The notes: generated by a model from the letters alone, not told the origin. DNA of 50,957 nt from an uncultured bacterium (GCA_903921365.1 CAIXPS010000090.1:1-50957), one strand, 5' to 3'; shown: positions 24,198-33,672, counted from the stretch's first letter. Numbers and translations: made by a program.

Positions 24198-24206
24198 GGT
24201 TTTGCG

Positions 24207-25028
24207 TTACGCGTCCTTTGTGGGCGGCAGATAAATCTCGAAGTCTACCTGCGGACACATGAATATCGAGTGCGGATGTTGCATATCGTGCCGGGCAAGC
24301 AAGCCGAGACGCTCGTACAGGCTGAAGTACAGCTCATTTGATTGTCCAAGCGTCAAATCCATTTTCTGATGCCAGATCGAGTAGCGCCCCGGCGCATGAT
24401 CCAGGCGGTAGAAGAAGCCATCGACCGGATGCGTCAGGATCAGGCGCATCTCGTCGAGTGACGTGAAACCTTCCTGTGCCGCCAGCGCTTCTCCGGAGTC
24501 CCAGATGTTGATGTTTGCGCTGCACCATGATGAATCGATTTGCATGCGGTAGGCCATGTAGCGATGCTTCGAGTCATTGTAAGTGCAGTCTACTCGGTAG
24601 CGCGCGTAGTGCCATGGGATGCGCCACACAGTCCTTGCGAATTGGACGACTGGCGAACCCAGCGTCGTGCCAAAAAACCAGACGCCGTGCTGTCCCGTTC
24701 TTTTGTCGATGATATAGGCGCGGTGGTTGGTCTGAGGAAAGTGAAAGCGCGCAAATGGGAACAGCCGGTGGAATCGGAAGTCGGTGTCCACAAACGGCAC
24801 AGCGCTGAGCATCGCCATGCGTTTGCCGCCGATCATGAACTCGGGGATCGCGAATCGGTCGGTTGGAATGTGTTTGGCGAGTGCTTTGGCTGGCACTGCG
24901 TAGTTGATGAGCGCAAAATGCTGGAGCGATGTTCGCGCGTCCAGCAAGCGCGCTTTGCGCGGCAGGAGCCGTTGCGCCAGCAGGTCGCGATACGCGTTGT
25001 GCGTCGGCTCAGCCATTGCGTCGTCCAT
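24207..25028 (-). CDS. DUF2071-like protein
   Basis: A 273-residue soluble protein similar in pattern to DUF2071 (YqjF-like) proteins. It has an N-terminal ALINYAVPAKALAKHIPTDRF block, MAMLSAVPFVDTDFRFHRLF, NHRAYIIDKRTGQHGVWFFG and a C-terminal HDMQHPHSIFMCPQVDFEIYLPP. The biochemical role of the family is not known. Its ATG shares one base with the stop of the preceding isomerase gene (TGATG at 25030-25026), which shows strong translational coupling. That makes a role in the same carbohydrate or cofactor pathway likely, though unproven. Confidence 0.65.
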   Translation of the reverse strand: MDDAMAEPTHNAYRDLLAQRLLPRKARLLDARTSLQHFALINYAVPAKALAKHIPTDRFAIPEFMIGGKRMAMLSAVPFVDTDFRFHRLFPFARFHFPQTNHRAYIIDKRTGQHGVWFFGTTLGSPVVQFARTVWRIPWHYARYRVDCTYNDSKHRYMAYRMQIDSSWCSANINIWDSGEALAAQEGFTSLDEMRLILTHPVDGFFYRLDHAPGRYSIWHQKMDLTLGQSNELYFSLYERLGLLARHDMQHPHSIFMCPQVDFEIYLPPTKDA

Positions 25029-25903
25029 CAGCCGCCTGCGGCCTTCATGCCAGCCTTCAGAAATGCGACGCTATCGCGCACAAATGCCTGACCGTCCTCG
25101 CACACATGATGCATCATCCCACGGCTGTAGGCAAAGTCGCCCGGGGTTGCGCCAATCGTCGAGTTATAGGATTCCAAAACCATGTGCCCATCAAATCCAA
25201 TTGCATGCAGCGCTGTAAATACCGCATTCCACGGAATCAGCCCATTGTCGCCAGGAGCGCCGCGATCGTTCTCACAGGCGTGCAGCCCCCACAGGCTGCC
25301 GCGCGCCAGGCGGATCTGTTCGCCGTAATCGCGCACTTCGGTGACAAGATGGTAGGTGTCCAGGAGCAGTGACAGGTTGGGGTGATTGACTTTCTCGATC
25401 ATCCGGACGGCCTGTGCCCCGGTGTTCAGCACATGCGTTCGGAAGTGGCTCATGGGTTCAATCACGATCTGGACGCCCTGGCGTTGTCCATAGTCCGCGA
25501 GTTTGAAGAGGCCCTCCGCAAGCCAACCCTGTTCGTCATCTGACAGTGGCCGATAGTGCAGCACGCCTGGGTGTCCATAGAGTGCGCCGGTGTAGGCAGT
25601 AGCTCCGATCGATGCGCCGGTGTCAACCTGCCGGCAGTGCCAGGTCAGCCCGCGCGCGCGGTTCGCGGCGTCTGGATTTGAGAGATCGCATTCGCGCGGC
25701 CAAAGCCCGCCAGGGCTGATCGTGAGTTCTAATCCCAGTGATTGCGCCCTTTGGCGCGTCAATGCCGGGTCAAAGGCGACATCGTCGCCTGTGGCGATTT
25801 CAAAACCGTCGAGATCCAGATCGCGCGCGATATCGAGCAAACCAATCTGGTCATCCGACCAGCGATCCGTAAAAATGTAGCAATGTGCGCTGTGCTTGAT
25901 CAT
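25028..25903 (-). CDS. Sugar phosphate isomerase/epimerase (xylose-isomerase-like TIM barrel)
   Basis: A 291-residue AP-endonuclease-2/xylose-isomerase-like barrel, the fold of D-tagatose/D-psicose 3-epimerases and hexulose isomerases. Metal-site residues are visible in VIEPMSHF (Glu), LLLDTYHL (Asp and His), GLHACEN (His) and VLESY (Glu), the usual E-D-H-E set. The start overlaps the stop of the sulfurase-like gene by four bases (ATGA), and its own stop overlaps the DUF2071 start. The catalytic set suggests a working epimerase or isomerase on a ketose or ketose phosphate. Exact substrate unknown. Confidence 0.82.
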   Translation of the reverse strand: MIKHSAHCYIFTDRWSDDQIGLLDIARDLDLDGFEIATGDDVAFDPALTRQRAQSLGLELTISPGGLWPRECDLSNPDAANRARGLTWHCRQVDTGASIGATAYTGALYGHPGVLHYRPLSDDEQGWLAEGLFKLADYGQRQGVQIVIEPMSHFRTHVLNTGAQAVRMIEKVNHPNLSLLLDTYHLVTEVRDYGEQIRLARGSLWGLHACENDRGAPGDNGLIPWNAVFTALHAIGFDGHMVLESYNSTIGATPGDFAYSRGMMHHVCEDGQAFVRDSVAFLKAGMKAAGG

Positions 25904-27384
25904 ACTTTCTTGTCGATAAACGTTTGCGCGAACTGAACGAAATGATACACGTCAGCGAATGAACTGACCAGACCCAGTGAGACGCGCACGGCGCCAGTGC
26001 TCTTCGCATCGATGCAACGGCGGAATTCATCAATCGTCAGTCGATCGGGTTTGATCAGGAAACAGGATGTCAGTTCCTCTGCGGATATCCCAAGCGCTAG
26101 TTCGCCGCCGCCTGGATTGCAGAAACAGCCTGTGCGCAACGAGATATTCACGCGATTTGCGGCATACTCGACCAGGCGGTGATCGATAAAGGCGCCATCC
26201 GGATCATAGAAGTTGAAAGTCACAGTGCCGCCGCGATTTAATGTCGTCACCGGCCCGTAGATATGAACCAGCGGCGCGCCTGTGCTGTGGCGCAGGGCGG
26301 TTAGTTCCTGCAACAACCAGCCAGTCAGACAGTTGGCGCGGGTGTGAATCTGATCGATGCCGATCTCCTCAATATGGCGCAGGCCGATGTCAACCGCTGG
26401 CAGCGCCAGGTAATTCAATGTGCCATCTTCGAAGGCTTCGGCGCCTTCGTGAAAGTAGAAACGGTTGCCCTGTACTGATGCGACAGTGATGGTGCCGCCG
26501 GCAAACCATGGCCGGTGCAGTTTTGCGAGCGCCCGCTTGCGCGCAATCAGGCAGCCCACGCCGGTCGGGTAACCAAACAGTTTGTAGAACGACAGGCAGA
26601 CAAAGTCCGGATGCCAGATCGATAAATCCAGCCGGTTGGTTGGGACGAACGCCGCTGCGTCGAGCAGCACGTCCCACCCCTTCGCCTGAGCCTGGGCGAT
26701 CCATTCGAGCGAGTGACGGACGCCAGAAAAGTTGGATTGCGCGGGATAGGCAAACAACGCATTATGACCCGGTTGCGCGAGGTCCAGGTAAGACGATAGC
26801 TTGTTCCCATCGATAATCATGTCCGGCGGGTTAACGGGCGCATAAGTAACCGAGGCGCCTTTTGAGCGCGCGAATTCGCGGATGCCATTAACCGAGTTGT
26901 GATTGTCGAAGGTGAGCAAGTACTGGTCGCCTGCGCCGAATGGGTATGACTCGCCAACGAGCTTGAGCGCGCCGCTCGCATTCTGGGTGAAGATCGCGAC
27001 GTATTCCTCAGGCGAGGCGTTGAAATAGCTGAGCATGTGCGCTCGCGCCTGCTCGACTAACCGCGTCATCGCCACGGAGGTCGGGTTTGTGGAGTGGGGG
27101 TTGCCGAAAACGTTGGACAGCAGCAACTCGCTATGTTTGCTAATCTGCGAATCTCCGTACAGACTCCCGCCGGTGTAATCGAGATAGGTGTGCTGGTCGC
27201 GGTCGAGTCGCGAGTAGTCGGTAGCGCGCAGGTCATCCAACTGTCCAGTGCTGCAATAGTCGGGATAGTCAAGGCGGAAGAGCGTTTCAGCCGCTGTCAG
27301 TCTGCCGGCCATATCTCGCTCGGTTTGAGTGGGTGATGATTGTGCTGACTCCAGGGACTCTAATGAAGGCATGTAGTTCTGCAT
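25900..27384 (-). CDS. Molybdenum cofactor sulfurase-like class V aminotransferase
   Basis: A 494-residue PLP protein resembling the N-terminal (NifS-like) half of eukaryotic Moco sulfurases ABA3/HMCS. The Schiff-base lysine is K268 in SFYKLFGYPTGVGCL. The C-terminal L-R-T-G-C-F-C-N-P-G-G motif has C420 and C422, matching the persulfide-bearing cysteines of Moco sulfurases (from memory). The C-terminal MOSC half is missing, as usual in bacteria. It could supply sulfur to the xanthine-dehydrogenase-type enzyme at 41109-44138, which belongs to a family needing a sulfurated cofactor. This functional link is inference. It opens a coupled block with the isomerase and DUF2071 genes. Confidence 0.75.
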   Translation of the reverse strand: MQNYMPSLESLESAQSSPTQTERDMAGRLTAAETLFRLDYPDYCSTGQLDDLRATDYSRLDRDQHTYLDYTGGSLYGDSQISKHSELLLSNVFGNPHSTNPTSVAMTRLVEQARAHMLSYFNASPEEYVAIFTQNASGALKLVGESYPFGAGDQYLLTFDNHNSVNGIREFARSKGASVTYAPVNPPDMIIDGNKLSSYLDLAQPGHNALFAYPAQSNFSGVRHSLEWIAQAQAKGWDVLLDAAAFVPTNRLDLSIWHPDFVCLSFYKLFGYPTGVGCLIARKRALAKLHRPWFAGGTITVASVQGNRFYFHEGAEAFEDGTLNYLALPAVDIGLRHIEEIGIDQIHTRANCLTGWLLQELTALRHSTGAPLVHIYGPVTTLNRGGTVTFNFYDPDGAFIDHRLVEYAANRVNISLRTGCFCNPGGGELALGISAEELTSCFLIKPDRLTIDEFRRCIDAKSTGAVRVSLGLVSSFADVYHFVQFAQTFIDKKV

Positions 27385-27415
27385 GGTTTATTTCCGTCGC
27401 CGATTGGGATATGCG

Positions 27416-28270
27416 CTAGCGGGCCGTCACGATCACCACACCTGCGACGCCGGCGCCGGCGTGCGCCGATAGACCGGGCGTGAGTTCAGCATAGGTGACT
27501 GATTCAGGGCATGGCAGGCTTGCGCACAGCATCTTGTGCAGCTCGCGCGCGTCATCGATGGCGTTTACATGGATCAGCGCCATTCGTTCGATCGGTTTGC
27601 CGCCTGCTGCTTGTGCTGCGCATTCGACCACCCGGCTCAGCGCTTTGCTGCGGGTGCGGACGCGTTCGAGCACTTCCAGTTTGCCATCCTTGATCGTCAG
27701 GATCGGCTTTACAGCCAGGATAGTCGCCATACCCGCAGCGAGGTAGCCCACTCGCCCGCTCATCGCCAGATACTTGAGTGTCGAGAGCGCGGCGAACAAG
27801 TGCGTCCGTTTGCCGACATCGAGCGCTGCTGCGATGGCTTCTCCTTTTGTGGCGCCTTGCAACACTGCCTCGCGCGCGGCGATTGTCATGAACCCCTGAC
27901 CCATGCTCAGGCTGTTGGAATCCACGATTGTGATATCGCGATCAGGGAATAAGTCGCGCGCGGCGCCAGCCGCTTGATAGGATGCGCTGATCTTGCTGCT
28001 GACGGTAATACAAATGACGGACTCGGCGCCGGAATCGAGCGCCTTCTGGAATGCATCGGCGTACTTGCCCGGAGTTGGCGCCGCTGTTGTCGGCAGTTTT
28101 CCCAGCCGGTCGACGCGCTCAAACAACGCTTTATCGTCAATAGTGACGCCGGCATCATAGCTTTCCTCGCCAAACTGGATGCTGATCGGCGCCTGAGCAA
28201 TATCCAGGCGTTCGGCAACGTCAGCCGGAATGCTTGAGTCGCTGTCTGTCATGATCGCGATGTTCGCCAT
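27416..28270 (-). CDS. DegV family protein (fatty-acid-binding, FakB-like)
   Basis: A 284-residue two-domain fold that binds a fatty acid and in Firmicutes hands it to the FakA kinase. Typical segments are IMTDSDSSIPADVAERL (N-terminal, with the conserved DSSxD-like stretch), KLPTTAAPTPGKYADAF with the serine/threonine that contacts the carboxylate, ITVSSKISASYQAA, and the C-terminal G-L-S-A-H-A-G-A-G basic/His loop. No fakA-like kinase is nearby. It sits in the same direction as its neighbours, with gaps of 31 and 25 bases. Confidence 0.85.
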   Translation of the reverse strand: MANIAIMTDSDSSIPADVAERLDIAQAPISIQFGEESYDAGVTIDDKALFERVDRLGKLPTTAAPTPGKYADAFQKALDSGAESVICITVSSKISASYQAAGAARDLFPDRDITIVDSNSLSMGQGFMTIAAREAVLQGATKGEAIAAALDVGKRTHLFAALSTLKYLAMSGRVGYLAAGMATILAVKPILTIKDGKLEVLERVRTRSKALSRVVECAAQAAGGKPIERMALIHVNAIDDARELHKMLCASLPCPESVTYAELTPGLSAHAGAGVAGVVIVTAR

Positions 28271-28295
28271 GTTGGCACTCCAGGTTGATGTGGTT

Positions 28296-29294
28296 TTAGC
28301 TGAGGATGCTGAGTTTGAACGTCCCGCTCAGCGATGCGCGCGGTTGCAGGACGCGCACCCCCGTGCCGGTCAGTTGTTGCGCATACAGGTTAAAACCATC
28401 GTTTGCATGCGTCACAGGCTCGACCGCGAAGAATGGCTTGCCGGGCGGCGTATAGACAATGACATGACCGAAAACGGGATCGCATGAGAACTCCAGTCGA
28501 ACCCCGGACGAGGGGTAGGCAATCGTTGCGCGGCTATCCCAACCGCCGAAGCAATGATCGATGTCGCGCGCGCCCACTGGCGCGAGTGCGCTGAAGTCCA
28601 TCTCAGCTGGCGCATCGAACATTCCTGATCTGTCGTCAGTCGGCAGGCGCGTGCGAACAGGTTCGACCGCCTTTGCCGTCATTCCGGCAAGCGGAGGATA
28701 GACTCCCGCGACGCGCAGTTGCAGTTGTGCTTCATCCGTGGGCGCTCCTCCGAATCCCCGGTTGAAATACGGGTGGAACCCGAAGCCAACGGGCATCGGG
28801 CTCTCGCCGGAATTCAGAACCGTTAGGGTGGTTCCAAAGCTATTCCCCTCCAGAGAATAACGGATCTCCGCGCGCAGCGGGAAGGGGAAGTTGAAATCAG
28901 GGAACTCGCGCGAGTCAAGCGCGCAGGTTAGCGAGTCCGCCGTGTGTTCCGTTACGCGCCACGGCCGGTCGCGGCCATCGCCGTGGATGGCATACCCTTG
29001 CGGCGTGTTGGCGCGCAATGCGTAATGTGTCCCGTCAAAGTCGAATCCTGCCCCTGTCAGCCGATTTGACCAGGGGATCAGATTGAAGGATGCCAGCATC
29101 CCTGATAGCGGCATCCTGGATGCCAGCATCCTTGATGTCAACGCCCCTGAACTGTGGGCGGCCAATACCTCTGGAGGCGTCGGGCGCATCAACGGAACCC
29201 ATGCGCCCTGCCATTTACCCTCAAGCGAAACGATGCTTGCGCCGGGATCGGGCAATACACTCAACCGAAGTGAAGCGTTCTCAATTGTCAGCAT
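28296..29294 (-). CDS. Aldose 1-epimerase family protein
   Basis: A 332-residue galactose-mutarotase-like beta-sandwich that interconverts alpha and beta anomers. N-R-L-T-G then QGYAIHGDGRDRPW gives the family histidine at H104, followed by VGFGFHPYFNR with the second histidine and FFAVEPVTHANDG with the catalytic glutamate. A repeat-derived insertion (residues about 50-68, with RMLAS...GMLAS) interrupts the usual region before N-L-I-P-W. The gene lies beside GH4 alpha-galactosidase-like and other sugar genes. The ATG is six bases after the BrnA-like stop. Confidence 0.85.
   Translation of the reverse strand: MLTIENASLRLSVLPDPGASIVSLEGKWQGAWVPLMRPTPPEVLAAHSSGALTSRMLASRMPLSGMLASFNLIPWSNRLTGAGFDFDGTHYALRANTPQGYAIHGDGRDRPWRVTEHTADSLTCALDSREFPDFNFPFPLRAEIRYSLEGNSFGTTLTVLNSGESPMPVGFGFHPYFNRGFGGAPTDEAQLQLRVAGVYPPLAGMTAKAVEPVRTRLPTDDRSGMFDAPAEMDFSALAPVGARDIDHCFGGWDSRATIAYPSSGVRLEFSCDPVFGHVIVYTPPGKPFFAVEPVTHANDGFNLYAQQLTGTGVRVLQPRASLSGTFKLSILS
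29088..29147 (-). repeat. Two 30-bp tandem units inside the epimerase gene
   Basis: GGATGCCAGCATCC, itself an inverted repeat, occurs at 29088-29101 and 29118-29131, exactly 30 bases apart. This adds ten codons per unit without a frameshift. The rest of each unit has diverged. It looks like an inserted palindromic repeat tolerated in a loop. Confidence 0.65.
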
Positions 29295-29300
29295 TTCATG

Positions 29301-29573
29301 TCACTGATTTGAAGATCGAAGATTTGCATCAACATAAGCCCGCAGGAGGTCGCCCATGCGCTTCTCCCAGCCCGGCCCCTGGGCGCGAAACCATTTGATG
29401 ACCTCGCGGTCGACCGGGAGCGCAATCGTCACCCTGGGCGTCGGGGGACGCACCGTGTCGTTCTTGAAGAAAGACGCCTGCAAGGCAGGCTTGTCCATCG
29501 GTTCCGTATCGTCGTCATCAAATGCGTACCCCGAATCAGAACTGTTCGAGTCAAAAGGCGGCATGTTCTTCAT
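29301..29573 (-). CDS. Orphan BrnA-type antitoxin
   Basis: A 90-residue protein. The N-terminal half is acidic and disordered (FDDDDTEPMD). The C-terminal half is a BrnA-like ribbon-helix-helix: V-T-I-A-L-P-V-D, V-I-K-W-F-R-A-Q-G-P-G-W, M-G-D-L-L-R-A-Y-V. BrnA normally neutralises and co-represses the BrnT ribonuclease encoded just upstream. No brnT-like gene is next to it: the neighbours are GH4 and aldose epimerase. It may be a stray antitoxin recruited as a regulator, or the toxin was lost. An alternative ATG at M4 (29564) is possible. Confidence 0.75.
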   Translation of the reverse strand: MKNMPPFDSNSSDSGYAFDDDDTEPMDKPALQASFFKNDTVRPPTPRVTIALPVDREVIKWFRAQGPGWEKRMGDLLRAYVDANLRSSNQ

Positions 29574-29579
29574 GGTTCT

Positions 29580-30908
29580 TTACACCGTGAAATGCTTGAA
29601 TGTTGGGAGGTAATCCTGGTTCTTGGCCAGCATTTCGTTGACCATTTGTTTGATCTCAGCCAGGGATAACATGGCTGAAGTAAGCGGATCATAGGCAACT
29701 GCCTGGAAGATCAGGCGCGGATTTCCTGTGATCGTCGCTTCCACGGCCATTTCTTCGATCTGCGAGCTGATGGAGGTCAATGCAGCGCACTGTGAGGGCA
29801 GGGCGCCCACATAAGCTGCCTCGAAACCTTTCTTGCTGACCCACACTGGAATCTCGACGCAGGCGTTCTGGGGCAGGTTGGGGATCAGGCCTGTGTTCGC
29901 CACGTTGCCATTGAACGTAAATGGCTCACCGCCCTGCAGCGCGTTGATGATGTAGGCGGCATATTCGTGCCCGCGCTCCAGCGAGATGGGGGTTTCTTTG
30001 GCGAACCACTGCTTGGCGTCATCGCGCCAGTTGTCGATGCGTTTTACGTATTCCTTGACGATGTACGCGTACTCGCCAGGGTTCCAGCCCGTGCCGTGTG
30101 TGCAGTACTTCTCAAGCAGGTCCGGGCGTTTGCGGAACCACGCGTTGTATTCCGAGTTGTGCCCGCTCGATTCGGTGACGTAGTAGTCGAGGTTGAGGAA
30201 CATCTCATTGCGCACCTGTTCCTCGTTATAGATAGCCGGGTTCTCGGTCATTGCTGTGCGGATGAGCGGGTAGGCGTCCTTGCCTTTCCATTCATACTTC
30301 AGGTACCACGACATATGGTTAATGCCCGCGCAGGTGTAGGTGATCTCGCTCATGGGCGCGCCGATCCACTTTGCCAGCATCTCCGCCGTGCCTTGTACGC
30401 TGTGGCACAGTCCGGTGAGTTGGATATTCGTTTCGCGCTGCATGGCGCGGCAAAGCATCACCATCGGGTTGGTGTAGTTGAGCATCACGGCATCCGGGCA
30501 ATACTTTTCCATGTCGTGGGCGATGCCGAGCATGACCGGAATCGTGCGCATCGCGCGGAAGATGCCGGACGGGCCGCGCGTGTCGCCGATGTTGATGTCG
30601 ACGCCATATTTCTTCGGTATCTCGATGTCGTGGCGCCATACGTCAACGCCGCCGGCGAGGATTGTGACAAGCACGACGTCTGCGCCGGTGAGCGCCTCGG
30701 CGCGATCCAGCGTCGCGACGACCTTCGCCGGGTAATGACCCATCTCGACGATGCGGCTGACGGCGCGATAAGCGAAGTCAAGTCGCTCCGGGTCGATGTC
30801 CATCAAACACAGCGTTGCATCAGTGAGAAGCGGGAAGGTGAGGATATCGCGAACGAGTCCGCGCGTGAAACCGAGGCTTCCCGCGCCAATAAATGTAATT
30901 TTTGTCAT
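29580..30908 (-). CDS. melA: GH4 family glycosidase, alpha-galactosidase (MelA)-like
   Basis: A 442-residue NAD- and metal-dependent glycosidase that works by oxidation at C3 and elimination. The Rossmann motif GAGSLGFT (8-15), LNYTNP (143-148), C168-H169 in LCHSVQ and N197-H198 in AGINHMSW are the cofactor and metal-binding residues of the family. The G-G-V-D-V and G-D-T-R-G-P-S-G segments are typical of the alpha-galactosidase and alpha-glucuronidase branches. It heads the minus-strand carbohydrate run. Alpha-galactoside versus alpha-glucuronide cannot be decided from sequence; the uronate-like genes at 10-16 kb make the second worth testing. Confidence 0.88.
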   Translation of the reverse strand: MTKITFIGAGSLGFTRGLVRDILTFPLLTDATLCLMDIDPERLDFAYRAVSRIVEMGHYPAKVVATLDRAEALTGADVVLVTILAGGVDVWRHDIEIPKKYGVDINIGDTRGPSGIFRAMRTIPVMLGIAHDMEKYCPDAVMLNYTNPMVMLCRAMQRETNIQLTGLCHSVQGTAEMLAKWIGAPMSEITYTCAGINHMSWYLKYEWKGKDAYPLIRTAMTENPAIYNEEQVRNEMFLNLDYYVTESSGHNSEYNAWFRKRPDLLEKYCTHGTGWNPGEYAYIVKEYVKRIDNWRDDAKQWFAKETPISLERGHEYAAYIINALQGGEPFTFNGNVANTGLIPNLPQNACVEIPVWVSKKGFEAAYVGALPSQCAALTSISSQIEEMAVEATITGNPRLIFQAVAYDPLTSAMLSLAEIKQMVNEMLAKNQDYLPTFKHFTV

Positions 30909-30938
30909 CTTAAAAGTCCTTTCGATAGTCGTTGATTT

Positions 30939-30966
30939 ATTGTAGGCTTTCCCCTGAATAACACAA
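30939..30966 (-). promoter_or_regulatory. Probable sigma-70-type promoter of the GH4 operon
   Basis: On the minus strand TTGTGT (30966-30961) is followed after 16 bases by TACAAT (30944-30939), 30 bases before the GH4 start. The same TACAAT -10 occurs in the stronger promoter at 38507. Confidence 0.5.
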
Positions 30967-30971
30967 AACCG

Positions 30972-31598
30972 TTAAACCTCGAAGATTCGATACGGTTGAA
31001 TGTTCATCACTCGAGTGCCGCCGACAGTGGTCTCAGCGGGCTGCATTGGCGCGTAATTGCGGTGCTGATGCCCGTGGATCAGGAAGCGAGGTTTGAACTT
31101 CTCGATCAACCAGTTAAATGCCTCAAACCCGGTGTGGGCGCGGTCGGGGCCGTCATGGATGCCAAACGCTGGAGAGTGGGTTACCATGACATCCACGCCG
31201 TATCCTTTTCTGTTGCGCTGAATAAGCATCTTGCGAGCGAGCCAGATGCTGCGGATCCATTGTTCACCCTGGGTGTACTGGATTGGCACTGACGGCTTAT
31301 ACCGGATGCACCCCTCCAGGCCTGCCAGGGTGATCGCGCGGAACTTCAGCCGGCGCATGTCAAGGTTAATCCATCCCTGGGGCTCGCTCTTGATCTCGCC
31401 CTGGTCGCCCACCTCGTACAGGTCATGATTGCCGCGCACGTAATAACAGGGCTTGTTCAGTGTTGACGCCACAAATTCGAGATAGTGGATCGGCAAGTCG
31501 CCGCAACTGATCACGGCATCGACGTCGCCACAACGGCGCGTCAGGCTTGGGCTGTAAATCCAATCCTCGACTTCATCACTGATCGCCAGCAATTTCAT
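30972..31598 (-). CDS. Calcineurin-like metallophosphoesterase
   Basis: A 208-residue phosphoesterase with the motifs CGDLPIHYLEF, RGNHDLYE, VTHSPAFGIHD and IHGHQHRN, so most of the two-metal site is intact. The first D-x-H motif reads S-D-E-V-E-D, lacking the usual histidine, a variant I have seen in related bacterial proteins. The start M (MKLLAISDEV) at 31598 has AAGG some eight bases upstream. An ATG at 31622 would add eight residues. It lies 46 bases downstream of prfB. Substrate unknown. Confidence 0.8.
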   Translation of the reverse strand: MKLLAISDEVEDWIYSPSLTRRCGDVDAVISCGDLPIHYLEFVASTLNKPCYYVRGNHDLYEVGDQGEIKSEPQGWINLDMRRLKFRAITLAGLEGCIRYKPSVPIQYTQGEQWIRSIWLARKMLIQRNRKGYGVDVMVTHSPAFGIHDGPDRAHTGFEAFNWLIEKFKPRFLIHGHQHRNYAPMQPAETTVGGTRVMNIQPYRIFEV

Positions 31599-31644
31599 CT
31601 GGTTTGCCTTGAGGCGCTGCATGGCGCCGTTTGATCCTTGACGT

Positions 31645-32752
31645 TTAGCGGTAGTTCTTCAGATAGGCTTCCATGAACATATCCAGTCCGCCATCGAGGA
31701 CGGCAGTGCTGTTGCCTGTTTCCAGGCCGGTGCGCGTATCTTTTACCATTTGATAGGGATGCAGCACGTAGTTGCGAATCTGGTTGCCAAACTCGGCCTC
31801 GATAAACTCGCCCTTGAGTTTGCGCAGCTCCGCATCGCGCTTTCGCTCTTCGATTTCCTGCAGCCGCACCTTCAGGATGTGCAACGCGCGTTCCCGGTTC
31901 TGGCGCATGCTGCGCTGATCCTGGCAAGTAACGATCAACCCGCTGGGGATATGGCGGATGCGCACAGCGGTCTCGTTTTTCTGCACGTTCTGTCCGCCTG
32001 CGCCCTGCGATTTGTACGTCTCAATCTCCATGTCGCGCGCGTTGATCTCGATGTTGATCTCGTCATCCTGCACGTCTGGATAGACCTCGACCCGCGCGAA
32101 CGACGTCTCACGGGTGCTGCCGGCGTTAAAGGGCGATAGTCTCACCAGGCGATGTACGCCCCGCTCTCCCCGCAGGTAACCGAATACTCGATCGCCCTGA
32201 ATCGACAGGGTGGCGTTCTTGATGCCGGCCTCTTCGCCCGGCGTGTAGTCTATCTCGGACACCTTGAAGTCATGCTGTTCGGCCCAGCGCAGGTACATCC
32301 TGTACATCATCTGCGCCCAATCCTGCGCGTCGGTGCCGCCCGCGCCCGGTTGGATGGTGATGATGGCGTCGCGCCGGTCGTGCGGGCCGGAGAACATCAG
32401 GTCGAGTTCGGTCTGGTCGAGGTTCTTATTAAGGCTGTCGACCTCGCCAACTAACTCGGCGACTGATTCATCATCGTCGCTCTCTTCGATCAACTCGATC
32501 AACACGCCGGCGTCCTGCCAGCGCTTATCGAGAGCATGAAAGTTGTCAATAGATTGTCGCGCGGCAGAGAGTTCTCGCATGGCGGCTTGCGCGCGCGTGG
32601 AGTCATTCCAGAATCCGTTCTCCTCGCTCAGGCGCTCAAGCTCTTTGATTCGCGTTTCTTTGCTGGCGACGTCAAAGACGCCTCCGCAGATTGTTCAGTC
32701 GCTCCGCGGCGACGCTCAACCTGTCTTTCTGTTCAGATAGTTGCTCGATCAT
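31645..32752 (-). CDS. prfB: Peptide chain release factor 2, expressed by programmed +1 frameshift
   Basis: RF2 recognises UGA and UAA stops and triggers peptide release. The zero frame from ATG 32752 gives 26 codons ending in CTT, then TGA at 32674-32672. Shifting forward by one gives GAC and the rest of the protein (DVASKETRIKELERLSEENG...), about 368 residues in all. The stop-recognition motif SPF (R-L-S-P-F-N-A-G-S) and the catalytic GGQ (SQGAGGQNVQ) are present. Shorter starts inside the second frame, such as ATG 32580, would miss the N-terminal domain. It is 11 bases after ftsY. Expression is autoregulated by RF2 level. Confidence 0.96.
32672..32685 (-). promoter_or_regulatory. prfB recoding site: internal Shine-Dalgarno plus CTT TGA C
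   Basis: GGAGG (32685-32681), a three-base spacer CGT, then CTT TGA C. This is the same layout as the classic RF2 site: the SD-like element pulls the ribosome forward at slippery CTT, and low RF2 lets it pass the TGA. Confidence 0.93.
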
Positions 32753-32763
32753 AGTGTGGGTCT

Positions 32764-33672
32764 CTACTCTTTTTCGTCGAATAAGTTCGCTACAAAGGCT
32801 TCAGGGTCGAATTCTTGCAGGTCGGTCATTTTCTCGCCGGTTCCGATATAGCGGATTGGGATGCCAAGTTCGTTCACGATGGCAAACGTGACGCCGCCCT
32901 TGGGTGTGCCATCCAGCTTTGTGAGAATCACCCCGGTGACGCCGACTGCTTCTGCAAATCCCTTGGCCTGATTGATGGCGTTCTGACCGTTGGCTGCGTC
33001 AATCACCAGCAGGGTCTGGTGCGGCGCATCGTGCACTGAGCGGCTTAATACATTGCGCAGTTTCTTTAATTCCTGCATCAGGTTGTGTTTGGTGTGCAAC
33101 CGTCCAGCCGTGTCCACGATCAGCAAATCCGCCTTGCGGTTAAATGATGCCTGTACGGCGTCATACACCACGGCGCCTGGATCGCTATTCGGCGCCCCGG
33201 CGATCACGGGGACGCCGCTGCGCTCACCCCAGATCTGCAGCTGGTCGATGGCCGCTGCGCGGAAGGTGTCGGCAGCTGCCAGAACGATCTTGCGGCCGTG
33301 CTTCAAATACAGGTGACAGAGCTTGGCGATGCTGGTCGTCTTGCCTGAGCCATTGACCCCGACGACCATGATGACCTCAAGCAGGAGTTTTGCGTCGTGA
33401 ACCGGAGTTGCTTTTGGCCCAAGCAATGCAACAAGCTCGCTTCTGAGCACCCCGCGAAGGGCAGAGGCTTTTACGATGCCTTCAGAGGCTGCCCGCTTGC
33501 GCAAGTTTGTCAGAAGCTTCTCCGTCGTTGGCGCGCCAATATCGGACTGAAGGAGCAGCGATTCGAGGTCATCCCATGTTTCATCGCTGATATCGGCCTG
33601 CCCCAGCACCGTCTGGATGCGACCAAGGATGCTATTGCGGGTCCGGGCGAGAGTTTCACGAAGCGATGGCAT
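32764..33672 (-). CDS. ftsY: Signal recognition particle receptor FtsY
   Basis: A 302-residue SRP-type GTPase that docks ribosome-SRP complexes at the membrane. An N domain (1-90) is followed by the G domain: G1 loop GVNGSGKTT (105-113), [13 protein letters not shown], and [10 protein letters not shown]. The long acidic A domain of E. coli is absent, as in many other bacteria. ATG 33672 is in a good position. prfB follows 11 bases after the stop, an arrangement of housekeeping genes that may be co-transcribed. Confidence 0.95.
   Translation of the reverse strand: MPSLRETLARTRNSILGRIQTVLGQADISDETWDDLESLLLQSDIGAPTTEKLLTNLRKRAASEGIVKASALRGVLRSELVALLGPKATPVHDAKLLLEVIMVVGVNGSGKTTSIAKLCHLYLKHGRKIVLAAADTFRAAAIDQLQIWGERSGVPVIAGAPNSDPGAVVYDAVQASFNRKADLLIVDTAGRLHTKHNLMQELKKLRNVLSRSVHDAPHQTLLVIDAANGQNAINQAKGFAEAVGVTGVILTKLDGTPKGGVTFAIVNELGIPIRYIGTGEKMTDLQEFDPEAFVANLFDEKE

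Noticed and set aside
29967-30935. A 322-residue plus-strand frame
   Set aside because: It is antisense to the GH4 gene, whose motifs are complete on the minus strand.
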